Assembly (NCBI GenBank): GCA_934512155.1 | Contig: CAKSWS010000010.1 | Coordinates: forward strand, 1 to 44,160 | From: an uncultured Eubacterium sp. | GTDB taxonomy: Bacteria > Bacillota > Clostridia > Oscillospirales > Acutalibacteraceae | DNA length: 44,160 nt | Reading direction: 5' to 3' | Shown: positions 24,764-31,430 of the stretch, piece after piece | Layout: every line of letters begins with the position of its first letter | Numbering within the stretch: the first letter of the stretch is position 1 | Position numbers and translations under genes: made by a program | Notes under the pieces: model-generated | Told to the model about the DNA's origin: nothing | The model's input: only the letters and a program-made list of their open reading frames with translations | Database searches by the model: none

Positions 24764-24954
24764 AATTAAAATATATTGGTGAAAGTTTCGGCGTTGATTC
24801 ATTGACAAATGGGCGGGTTTATGAAGCAATCGAAGAAAACGGAATGTATAGAGTTATAGATGACAGTGGCGAAGATTATTTGTATTCAAAAATTAATCCT
24901 GCACCTTTAGATGGAAGTAGTAAAGGTGGTAAATGGATGATAGTTGTAGATTAA
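24760..24954 (+). CDS. Small immunity-like protein paired with the MuF toxin-like domain
   Basis: 64 residues: MKLKYIGESFGVDSLTNGRV, then YEAIEENGMYRVIDDSGEDY, ending GGKWMIVVD. It is acidic, without a membrane segment, and its alternating pattern suggests a small beta-barrel. AGAGGTGATAG precedes the ATG, a good ribosome binding site, and the ATGA overlap shows coupling to the toxin-like gene. The position directly after a C-terminal toxin-like domain is the usual one for immunity genes. A terminator follows at once. I recall similar short proteins in Clostridia but cannot name the family; an immunity role is inference. Confidence 0.72.
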   Translation: MKLKYIGESFGVDSLTNGRVYEAIEENGMYRVIDDSGEDYLYSKINPAPLDGSSKGGKWMIVVD

Positions 24955-24980
24955 GCGCTATACAGTAGTATGGCGCTTTT
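24954..24980 (+). terminator. Terminator after the immunity-like gene
   Basis: Stem AGCGCTATAC / GTATGGCGCT (one G-T pair) with loop AGTA, followed by TTTTCTT. It starts on the last base of the stop codon. Confidence 0.75.
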
Positions 24981-25008
24981 CTTATGCCCAAATTTAATAC
25001 AGTTGATG

Positions 25009-25040
25009 AAGCACTTTGCAATTATGCAAGGTGCTTTTTT
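25009..25040 (+). terminator. Second tandem terminator in the prophage remnant
   Basis: Stem AAGCACTTTGCA / TGCAAGGTGCTT with loop ATTA and a run of T to 25040. It lies 32 nt beyond the first terminator. Confidence 0.7.
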
Positions 25041-25063
25041 CATATCTTCACACCTTGATAAGT

Positions 25064-25112
25064 GATATAAACTGTCAAAAATTACCCCTCTGATATGGGA
25101 TATAAACTGTCA
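25064..25112. repeat. 14-bp direct repeat pair in the prophage remnant
   Basis: GATATAAACTGTCA occurs at 25064-25077 and again at 25099-25112, 35 bp apart. The flanking non-coding stretch (25041-25230) also has a GAGGGC / GCCCTC hairpin at 25183-25197 and a TATAAAAA / TTTTTATA palindrome at 25136-25153. There is no gene in it. Confidence 0.6.
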
Positions 25113-25230
25113 GACCGTAAGCGGAAGACACCGCATATAAAAACTTTTTTATAAGAGCTCATAAAAAAGATTTTTGGCGTTCGAGGGCTTCGCCCTCTCG
25201 GCTAAAAAACGAAACGGTGAAAGGAAAAGT

Positions 25231-25494
25231 ATGGACTTTTTAAAATCAATTCTCGGTGATGATTTGTTCTCACAGGTTGAAAACAAAGTAAATGCTTATA
25301 ATTCGGACGAAGCGAACAAAGATAAGCAAATTAAAATTGCAAATTTGGCTTCGGGCGAATATACAAGCAAAAATAAGTTTACCGACCTTGAAACAGAAAA
25401 GGAAAATATTGCTTCACAGTTAAGCGCAGCCAATAAGGTTATCGAGGATTTGAGAAAAGCAACCAAAACGGATGAGGATTTGCAGAATAACTAA
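25231..25494 (+). CDS. Truncated phage scaffold protein (Gp20-like)
   Basis: 87 residues from ATG 25231, preceded by AAAGGAAA. MDFLKSILGDDLFSQVENKV, then a segment IKIANLASGEYTSKNKFTDL and the start of a coiled coil (ETEKENIASQLSAANKVIED). This is the N-terminal half of phage Gp20-type minor structural/scaffold proteins, which are usually about 180-200 residues. The frame ends early at 25494, six bases before the A/T run of the next terminator, so the 3' half is deleted. An upstream in-frame extension to 25174 has no ribosome binding site. Confidence 0.72.
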   Translation: MDFLKSILGDDLFSQVENKVNAYNSDEANKDKQIKIANLASGEYTSKNKFTDLETEKENIASQLSAANKVIEDLRKATKTDEDLQNN

Positions 25495-25498
25495 TACA

Positions 25499-25528
25499 AT
25501 AAAAAAAGAGCGATATAAATCGCTCTTT
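25499..25528 (-). terminator. Terminator of the uvrC/rsmD/coaD-side minus-strand operon
   Basis: 10-bp stem AAAGAGCGAT / ATCGCTCTTT with loop ATAA. On the minus strand it is followed by a run of T and lies 12 nt past the stop of the coiled-coil gene. Confidence 0.85.
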
Positions 25529-25540
25529 AATAATTAATGT

Positions 25541-26098
25541 TTATTTATTATTTTTCTTTTCCATAATGCCCTGACGAATTCTTCTTACATCTGCAAGTGC
25601 TTTATAAAGTGAATCGTCAATAGCAAGAAGTGTATCATCGGCATAGTTATTAACAGCAGTTAACATTTCACGACTCTTATTTTGAGCTGTTGTTACCATT
25701 TCATTAGCTTGTGCAGTAGCATTGCCTAAAATTTCGCTTGCTTGATTTTGAGCATCACGAATTTGTGCCTCCCCTTCTTCTTTGGCCTTTGCAAGAATGT
25801 CTGCAGCCTCTGCCTGTGCAGTTTGAGTAATTTGGTCTCTTGCTACAAGTTCACGAGCCTGAGCCTGTGCTTCCTGAATGATTTCGGCTGCCTCTTTTTT
25901 TGCTTCTTCAAGAATGCTGTTTCTTGAATCAACAATAGCTTTTGCCTGCTTTGTTTCCTGAGGAGTATTAAGACGAATATCCTCAATTATAGTTTTAATT
26001 TTATCAACATCAACAAGGCTTTTTTTAGTCATAGGCATTGATGTGGCATCATCAAGAACATCCTCTAAATCTTCAAGCAAAATATCTGTATTAGTCAT
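25541..26098 (-). CDS. Coiled-coil protein resembling ATP synthase b/H-type stalk or DivIVA-like proteins
   Basis: 185 residues. Residues ~65-150 are one long Ala/Glu/Gln-rich helix, with repeats such as EEAKKEAAEIIQEAQAQARE and AQNQASEILGNATAQANEMV, forming a predicted coiled coil. The N-terminus contains VDVDKIKTIIEDIR, which is like the membrane or polar-targeting region of DivIVA-type proteins; there is no transmembrane segment. Automated names such as ATPase subunit are probably due to coiled-coil similarity only. It overlaps coaD by 8 nt with AAAGGAG before its ATG. The role is unknown; cell-pole or division scaffolding is one possibility. Confidence 0.7.
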   Translation of the reverse strand: MTNTDILLEDLEDVLDDATSMPMTKKSLVDVDKIKTIIEDIRLNTPQETKQAKAIVDSRNSILEEAKKEAAEIIQEAQAQARELVARDQITQTAQAEAADILAKAKEEGEAQIRDAQNQASEILGNATAQANEMVTTAQNKSREMLTAVNNYADDTLLAIDDSLYKALADVRRIRQGIMEKKNNK

Positions 26099-26582
26099 TA
26101 TTTATATCTCCTTTACATCTTTTAATAACATCTTGTAAAATTTCATTAGGCACGAAGCGTGAAATATCACCATCAAGCCTGCAAACTTCCTTTACCATAC
26201 TTGAAGACAAAAACATATTTTTGCCTTTCGCTGCAAGAAACACCGTTTCTATTTCAGGTAAAAGACTTTTATTAGTTAAGGCCTGCTGAAATTCATAATC
26301 AAAATCAGACACGGCTCTTAATCCCTTAACAATAGCAACTGCTTGTTTTTCTTTTACATAATTTACAAGCAATCCATCGTATGTATCAACCTCAATATTT
26401 TCTTTTGAAACAGAGCGCCTTATAAGTTCCACCCTTTCTTCAAGAGAGAACATAGATTTTTTTGCACTGTTACTTGTTACCAAAACAATTACTTTATCAA
26501 AAAGTTCTGCGGCACGTTCTATAATATCAACATGCCCCAAAGTTACAGGGTCAAAACTGCCCGGACAAACTGCAATTTTCAT
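26091..26582 (-). CDS. coaD: Phosphopantetheine adenylyltransferase CoaD
   Basis: 163 residues, standard length. Catalyses the fourth step of coenzyme A synthesis: ATP plus 4'-phosphopantetheine to dephospho-CoA. The nucleotidyltransferase motif GSFDPVTLGHVDII (residues 8-21) has the TxGH element. VKGLRAVSDFDYEFQ and FLSSSMVKEV, the family's second ATP motif (SSxxVKE), are present. It lies 6 nt from the rsmD stop; the rsmD-coaD pair is common in Firmicutes. Confidence 0.97.
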   Translation of the reverse strand: MKIAVCPGSFDPVTLGHVDIIERAAELFDKVIVLVTSNSAKKSMFSLEERVELIRRSVSKENIEVDTYDGLLVNYVKEKQAVAIVKGLRAVSDFDYEFQQALTNKSLLPEIETVFLAAKGKNMFLSSSMVKEVCRLDGDISRFVPNEILQDVIKRCKGDINND

Positions 26583-26588
26583 TTTATA

Positions 26589-27128
26589 TTAATCCTTCCG
26601 ATAAAGCGTTAATTTCGTTTTACCGTAATTTCTTTCTTTAACACAGTTAAATTCGCCAAATGAAGCCGGCAAGCTTTCATCCCTTGCTGTTTCACAAATT
26701 ATAATACCGTCATCACTTATACTATTTAGTAATTTAGGTACGCAAATTTCAATCAAGCCTTTATGATAAGGCGGGTCTAAAAAAGCAATATCAAAATTAC
26801 CCTTGCGTGCCGAAAAAGCTACGCTGTCGCACATAACAACCTGCGAAACATTCTCAAATCCGCAATGTGAAATGTTTTTTTCAACTACTGCTTTTGCGTT
26901 TCTGTTATTTTCAACAAAAGTACAAAAACGTGCCCCACGGGACAAAGCCTCAATTCCAAGCTGACCGGAGCCGGCAAACAAATCAAGAACCTTTTTATTT
27001 TCAATATCAAACTGAATCATTGAAAAAAGTGCTTCTTTAACGCTTTCGGCAGTAGGTCTTGTAACATCATCACCTGCAAGAGTTTCCAATCTTCTGCCCC
27101 TTGCGCTGCCTGTTATTACTCTCATCAT
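26589..27128 (-). CDS. rsmD: 16S rRNA (guanine(966)-N(2))-methyltransferase RsmD
   Basis: 179 residues. SAM-dependent methylation of G966 during small subunit assembly. It starts MMRVITGSARGRRLETLAG; DVTRPTAESVKEALF is the family motif, LDLFAGSGQLGIEALSRGA the SAM loop, and FLDPPYHKG the catalytic (D/N)PPY motif of N-methyltransferases. AAGGA sits 9 nt before the first ATG, which favours 27128 over the next Met. Confidence 0.95.
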   Translation of the reverse strand: MMRVITGSARGRRLETLAGDDVTRPTAESVKEALFSMIQFDIENKKVLDLFAGSGQLGIEALSRGARFCTFVENNRNAKAVVEKNISHCGFENVSQVVMCDSVAFSARKGNFDIAFLDPPYHKGLIEICVPKLLNSISDDGIIICETARDESLPASFGEFNCVKERNYGKTKLTLYRKD

Positions 27129-27204
27129 AACTGAAAATCCTTAATTTTATACAAAAACATTATACAAGGCAAACCCTTCATAGTCAAGGTTATTAATTTT
27201 ATTT

Positions 27205-29022
27205 TTACAATTTATGAAAAAATTCGTAAATATTTTCAGCATTACTTTTTGAGATTGACGGACATTCAACCAATTCATCAACACTGCACTCTTTAATTTT
27301 TGAAATAGTTTTAAAATACTTAAGCAATGCCTTTGCTTTATTTTCACCAATGCCGTTTACACTTAAAAGACTTGAAGAAAAAGACGATTTTGTGTGCTTT
27401 TTATGATGATAAGAAACAGCAAATCTGTGCACTTCCTCTTGAATATTTGAAACAAGAGTAAACGCACCCCTGTGAGAATTAATTTCAATTTCGCCGCCGT
27501 TATAAGCAATGGCACGTGTTCTGTGCTTATTATCCTTTACCATACCGAAAATGGGAACGTCTATACCCATTTTTTCAATTACAGGCAAAACAGCGTTAAC
27601 CTGCGGCTGACCGCCGTCAAGTAAAATTAAATCAGGCTTGATTTTGAAGGTACCTTCTTCATCATTTAAATAATGATTAAATCTTCTTGTTAAAACTTCA
27701 TTCATAGAGCCGACATCATTTTGACCGTCAAAGCCTTTTATGGCAAATTTTTTATATGCAGATTTCATTGGTCTGCCATTATGAAAAACAACCATACCTG
27801 CCACATTGTCTGCACCAAACGTATGAGATATATCATAGCTTTCAATATATTCAGGCGGTTTTGACAAGCCAAGCAAATCCGCAAGTTCTTCAAGAGCGGC
27901 TATTTCTTTACCCAATCTGCCTTGTTGTTGAGCAAGATGTTCGTTTGCGTTTCTGATGCACATATTAACAATGGATAGATGCTCTCCCTTTTGCGGATGA
28001 ATAAATTCTACCTTTTTGCCCCGCTTACTTTCAAGAAAACGAGTTAGCAATTCCTCGTCTTCAATTTCGCCGTCTACCGCAATTCGGGCAGGAACACGGC
28101 TTCGCATAGAATAATAACGTTCAATAAGTTCAAGCCTTGCTGCAGGCAAATCATCAACTGAATCAATTAGCCAAAACTCACTGTCTGTAAGACGTCCGTT
28201 TTCAAACCTAATAACCTCAAAACAAGATTTTTTTGCACCGTTAACAAGCGCAAAAACGTCTTCCTCGGGAACATTTATAGAAACAACCTTTTGCTTTTCA
28301 TCAAGATTTTTAATTGCTTTTATTCTATCTCTTAATTTAGCGGCTTCTTCATATTGCAAATTTTCAGCACATTCATTCATTTTTTCAGTTAAGCTTTTTA
28401 CAGCTGCTGTACTTCCGCCTTTTAAAAATGCAATAGCCTCATTAACATTATTAACATATTCTTCCTGTGTTATTCTGCCGGCACAAGGTGATGAACAAAG
28501 CCCCATAAAACCGTTAAGACAAGGTCTTGATTTACCGTAATCCTTGGGAAACTGTTTGTTACACCTTGGAAGCTTAAAAATTTTTAAAGTTTCCTCAACT
28601 GCCTGTTTAACGGAGAAATTTGAAATATACGGACCGATATAAGTTGCACCGTCATCGTCAATTCTTTTACATTCGGAAATTTTAGGGAAATCGCCTTTTG
28701 TAATTTTAATATAATTATAACCCTTATCATCTTTAAGAAGAATATTATATTTAGGCATATGCTGTTTTATTAAAGAGCATTCAAGCACAAGCGCTTCAAA
28801 CTCCGTATCAACAAGAATGTAATCAAAATCGTCTACATTTTCGACCATTCTGATTACCTTCAACGAGTGATTTGAATGAGAGCCGAAATAGGAAGAAACC
28901 CTGTTTTTAAGTTTTTTTGCTTTGCCGATATATATTATTTTTTTATCTTTGTTTTTCATAATATACACGCCGGGCTGTAAAGGCAACGCCATGGCTTTTT
29001 TACGAAGCTGTGCCTGCGTCAT
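27205..29022 (-). CDS. uvrC: Excinuclease ABC subunit C (UvrC)
   Basis: 605 residues. Makes both incisions around DNA lesions in nucleotide excision repair with UvrA and UvrB. The N-terminal GIY-YIG nuclease domain (PGVYIMKNKDKKIIYIGKAK, residues 18-37) is followed by a four-Cys region (CNKQFPKDYGKSRPC...CSSPC), a UvrB-binding UVR motif (EKMNECAENLQYEEAAKLRD), and the RNase H-like C-terminal nuclease with ESYDISHTFG and LILLDGGQPQVNA. Tandem helix-hairpin-helix motifs end the protein. GGGGGTGATT precedes the ATG. No promoter is obvious; read-through from HPr is possible. Confidence 0.97.
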   Translation of the reverse strand: MTQAQLRKKAMALPLQPGVYIMKNKDKKIIYIGKAKKLKNRVSSYFGSHSNHSLKVIRMVENVDDFDYILVDTEFEALVLECSLIKQHMPKYNILLKDDKGYNYIKITKGDFPKISECKRIDDDGATYIGPYISNFSVKQAVEETLKIFKLPRCNKQFPKDYGKSRPCLNGFMGLCSSPCAGRITQEEYVNNVNEAIAFLKGGSTAAVKSLTEKMNECAENLQYEEAAKLRDRIKAIKNLDEKQKVVSINVPEEDVFALVNGAKKSCFEVIRFENGRLTDSEFWLIDSVDDLPAARLELIERYYSMRSRVPARIAVDGEIEDEELLTRFLESKRGKKVEFIHPQKGEHLSIVNMCIRNANEHLAQQQGRLGKEIAALEELADLLGLSKPPEYIESYDISHTFGADNVAGMVVFHNGRPMKSAYKKFAIKGFDGQNDVGSMNEVLTRRFNHYLNDEEGTFKIKPDLILLDGGQPQVNAVLPVIEKMGIDVPIFGMVKDNKHRTRAIAYNGGEIEINSHRGAFTLVSNIQEEVHRFAVSYHHKKHTKSSFSSSLLSVNGIGENKAKALLKYFKTISKIKECSVDELVECPSISKSNAENIYEFFHKL

Positions 29023-29054
29023 TCAATCACCCCCTAAAATAAAGTAAAAATAAA

Positions 29055-29074
29055 GGCACAGAATAATCTGTGCC
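29055..29074 (-). terminator. Terminator of the HPr gene
   Basis: 8-bp stem GGCACAGA / TCTGTGCC with loop ATAA, followed on the minus strand by TTTATTTTTAC. It lies between HPr and uvrC. Confidence 0.8.
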
Positions 29075-29098
29075 GAATAATAAGTTAAAAAGCTTTAA

Positions 29099-29362
29099 TT
29101 AATCTGTAAATCCGCTTTTAACAAGAGCAACAAGGCCGTTAACAGCATCTTCTTCATCTGCACCGTCTGCAATAATACGAATTTCTGTGCCGCCCATAAT
29201 GCCTAATGAAAGAACGCCGAGAAGAGACTTAGCGTTTACTCTTCTTTCTTCCTTTTCAACCCAGATTGAAGATCTGAATTCATTAGCTTTTTGAATAAAA
29301 AATGTTGCAGGACGAGCATGAAGACCAACCTGATTTTCAACTTTTACATCTTTAACAAACAT
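29099..29362 (-). CDS. ptsH: Phosphocarrier protein HPr
   Basis: 87 residues. Small phosphotransfer protein of the sugar PTS, and in Firmicutes a partner of CcpA in catabolite control. The active-site histidine H15 lies in GLHARPA and the regulatory serine S46 in NAKSLLGVLSLGI. Both are present, so it is a true HPr rather than Crh (which lacks the histidine). It has its own promoter and terminator; no Enzyme I gene is adjacent. Confidence 0.95.
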   Translation of the reverse strand: MFVKDVKVENQVGLHARPATFFIQKANEFRSSIWVEKEERRVNAKSLLGVLSLGIMGGTEIRIIADGADEEDAVNGLVALVKSGFTD

Positions 29363-29429
29363 AATTAAAACCTCTCATCAATTAATAAAAAACATTAATA
29401 AATAAATATCTCTGTTCTCACACATTACT

Positions 29430-29457
29430 ATTATATCACTAAACTTAATAAGGTCAA
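29430..29457 (-). promoter_or_regulatory. Predicted sigma-A promoter of HPr
   Basis: Read on the minus strand: -35 TTGACC (29457-29452), 16-nt spacer, -10 TATAAT (29435-29430). The leader is about 60 nt and AT-rich, with GAGAGG before the ATG. Confidence 0.7.
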
Positions 29458-29544
29458 CAAATTGTGGTAAAGTTCGTAGGTAACATAAATTTAACACAAA
29501 ATATTACTCCTTGATTTGTGCAAAATACACATAATTTTTTGCTA

Positions 29545-30270
29545 TTATTTGAGTTTTGACAAATATTTTAAATCATCATAATTTAAATCCGCTTTTTCAA
29601 GCATATCCGGACGCCGTTTTGCCGTTCTTTCAAGTGATTGCTCACGCCGCCATTTTTCAATATTAGCGTGATGACCCGTTAATAATACATCGGGAACTTT
29701 TCTGCCGTGCCACTCATAAGGGCGCGTATACTGAGGATATTCAAGCAAAGAATTAAAATGGCTTTCCTCCTCAAAACATTCATCATTTGACAAAACTCCC
29801 GGCAACATTCGTGAAATTGAATCTGCAAGAATCAACGCCGGCAATTCGCCGCCTGTAAGCACATAATCACCCACAGAAATTTCCTCAGGTTGCAATTCTT
29901 CTATAACCCTTTCGTCAATACCCTCGTAATGACCGCAAAGAAGAGCGATATTATCAAATTTTGAAAGTTCAACAACTCTTTTTTGAGTAAGAGTTTTACC
30001 CTGAGGCGTTAAGTAAATCAAGTGAGGCTTGCTGCCTGTTTTTTCACAAACGGCATTATAACAATCATACACGGGATCGACCTGCATTATCATTCCCATA
30101 CCGCCGCCATAAGGAGTATCGTCTACTCGTCTGTGTTTATCCTTTGTATAATCTCTTATATCTATACATTCAATTTCCACTTTACCCGATTTTCTTGCTC
30201 TGCCGATAATACTTTCGTTTAAATAGGCATTGCACATTTCGGGAAAAAGAGTAAGTATATTAATCTTCAT
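29545..30270 (-). CDS. trmD: tRNA (guanine(37)-N(1))-methyltransferase TrmD
   Basis: 241 residues from ATG 30270 (MKINILTLFPEM); AAAGG is placed correctly for it, and an extra TTG codon upstream is not needed. This SPOUT-class enzyme methylates G37 next to the anticodon and prevents frameshifting. Trefoil-knot motifs are LLCGHYEGIDERVIEE, VGDYVLTGGELPALIL and GVLSNDECF; RPYEWHGRKVPDVLLTGHHA lies in the C-terminal tRNA-binding part. It overlaps rimM by 11 nt. Confidence 0.97.
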   Translation of the reverse strand: MKINILTLFPEMCNAYLNESIIGRARKSGKVEIECIDIRDYTKDKHRRVDDTPYGGGMGMIMQVDPVYDCYNAVCEKTGSKPHLIYLTPQGKTLTQKRVVELSKFDNIALLCGHYEGIDERVIEELQPEEISVGDYVLTGGELPALILADSISRMLPGVLSNDECFEEESHFNSLLEYPQYTRPYEWHGRKVPDVLLTGHHANIEKWRREQSLERTAKRRPDMLEKADLNYDDLKYLSKLK

Positions 30271-30769
30271 CAAAAAGGCCTTTCATATACTTAATTTTTA
30301 TAACAGCATCATTTATATCAACGGACTTAACAACATCTTCAATAACAGGAACAAACCTGTGCTTTTTTTCAAATACAACATCTAAAATATCGGAAGCACC
30401 GTAATTTACAACGTCGAAAACAGCACCGTAATTTTCATTTGTATCAACATCAACAACAGCACAACCGATTAAATCGGCAATATAGTTTGCCTCATCATCT
30501 ATTTCGGCATCATCACGATTACAATAAATAATTTTGTTTTTATAATCTTCAGCCTGCTCTATTGAAGTGATTTCCGAAAATTTAACTATAGCGTTATTTT
30601 TTTGCGGACGTACAGACAAAAGCGTTAAATGATTGCTACCAGAATCATCAAGATAAACGAGTTTAAGTTGCTTCAAATAACTTATATCGTCGCACCAATA
30701 ATCGAGCTTCATTTCGCCTTTAATGCCGTGAGTGTTTATTAATTTTCCCAATTCAAGATATTGTTTCAT
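30260..30769 (-). CDS. rimM: Ribosome maturation factor RimM
   Basis: 169 residues. Assists assembly of the 30S head and binds S19. The N-terminal beta-barrel (ELGKLINTHGIKGEMKLDYW) and C-terminal PRC-barrel (ADLIGCAVVDVDTNENYGAV) are both visible. The order rimM-trmD downstream of rpsP is typical. GGTGATAA precedes the ATG. An intrinsic terminator separates it from khpA, so its expression depends on read-through or an unseen promoter. Confidence 0.94.
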   Translation of the reverse strand: MKQYLELGKLINTHGIKGEMKLDYWCDDISYLKQLKLVYLDDSGSNHLTLLSVRPQKNNAIVKFSEITSIEQAEDYKNKIIYCNRDDAEIDDEANYIADLIGCAVVDVDTNENYGAVFDVVNYGASDILDVVFEKKHRFVPVIEDVVKSVDINDAVIKIKYMKGLFDED

Positions 30770-30812
30770 TTTATCACCGTTAATAAGATTTGCCGAAGAT
30801 TCGGCGTTTGAA

Positions 30813-30835
30813 AAAGCCTCCCAACGGGAGGCTTT
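30813..30835 (-). terminator. Intrinsic terminator between khpA and rimM
   Basis: 10-bp stem AAAGCCTCCC / GGGAGGCTTT with loop AAC, followed on the minus strand by TTTTTC. It lies 2 nt after the khpA stop. A second smaller hairpin, GCCGAA / TTCGGC, follows at about 30792-30805. Confidence 0.75.
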
Positions 30836-30837
30836 AA

Positions 30838-31071
30838 TCAGTCAATTTCAACTGAAATTTTTTCATCGTTTCTTGTTGCTGCTGCACGCATAACAACACG
30901 GATAGCTTTTGCAATTCTGCCTTGCTTTCCGATTACTCTGCCCATATCATCCTCTGCAACATGAAGATGATAAACAGTTACGCCTTCTTCGTTAATTTCG
31001 TCAACATCAACGGAAACAGCATCAGGATTATCAACTAACCCTTTTGTAATAGACATTAACAAATCTTTCAA
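30838..31071 (-). CDS. khpA: KH-domain RNA-binding protein KhpA (YlqC family)
   Basis: 77 residues. RNA-binding protein that in streptococci pairs with KhpB and affects division and cell size. The KH GxxG-type loop is GRVIGKQGRIAKAIRVVMRA. I chose TTG 31071 (MKDLLMSITKGLVDNPDAV), because GGAGGTG lies just before it and the result matches the family's usual N-terminus. An ATG at 31086 lies upstream of that ribosome binding site. Confidence 0.92.
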   Translation of the reverse strand: MKDLLMSITKGLVDNPDAVSVDVDEINEEGVTVYHLHVAEDDMGRVIGKQGRIAKAIRVVMRAAATRNDEKISVEID

Positions 31072-31117
31072 AGAACACACCTCCATAATCCTTAATCTTG
31101 CTACTTAAGGTTAAAGA

Positions 31118-31360
31118 TTAAAGAATGCCTTCTTTTTTAAGAATGTCTTTAACAGTATCTGTTGGCTGTGCACCGTTAGCAATCCATTTCTTTGCTTTTT
31201 CAGCATCGATTTTGATTTCAGCCGGGTCAACCATTGTGTTGTATGTTCCGATTTCTTCAATGAATCTGCCGTCACGAGGGAATCTTGAATCTGCTACTAC
31301 TACACGGTAGAAAGGAGCCTTCTTTGCACCCATTCTGCGAAGTCTGATTTTTACTGCCAT
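31118..31360 (-). CDS. rpsP: 30S ribosomal protein S16
   Basis: 80 residues from ATG 31360 ([20 protein letters not shown]), preceded by [20 protein letters not shown] is the second conserved block. It binds 16S rRNA in the body of the small subunit. It lies between ffh and khpA, the usual Firmicute order. A 5-residue upstream TTG extension overlaps the ribosome binding site and was rejected. Confidence 0.98.
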   Translation of the reverse strand: MAVKIRLRRMGAKKAPFYRVVVADSRFPRDGRFIEEIGTYNTMVDPAEIKIDAEKAKKWIANGAQPTDTVKDILKKEGIL

Positions 31361-31430
31361 TTTTGTTACCTCCAAAAAATATATTAAATAAAATTATTAA
31401 CTAAACCAATTTATATTGGATTAATATCGT

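Larger units (their letters stand above)
23801..25498 (+). mobile_element. Prophage remnant (MuF head protein, immunity-like gene, truncated scaffold)
   Basis: A 1.7-kb block of phage structural genes in the order seen in many Firmicute siphophages: MuF/minor head protein, then a small gene, then scaffold protein. Both structural genes are truncated: MuF at its N-terminus by the left boundary, the scaffold at its C-terminus by the right one. The block fits between the terminators of the flanking host operons. No integrase, portal, capsid or attachment repeat is visible, so this is a deletion-derived relic. Confidence 0.8.

Noticed and set aside
24984..25060. Short plus-strand frame starting MPKFNTVDEALCNYARCFF
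   Set aside because: About 24 codons made mostly of the second terminator hairpin; no ribosome binding site. At most a decayed phage gene start.
29394..29510. 38-codon minus-strand frame with AAGGAG and GTG between HPr and trmD
   Set aside because: It covers the well-formed HPr promoter, has no recognisable pattern and is explained by AT-rich chance.
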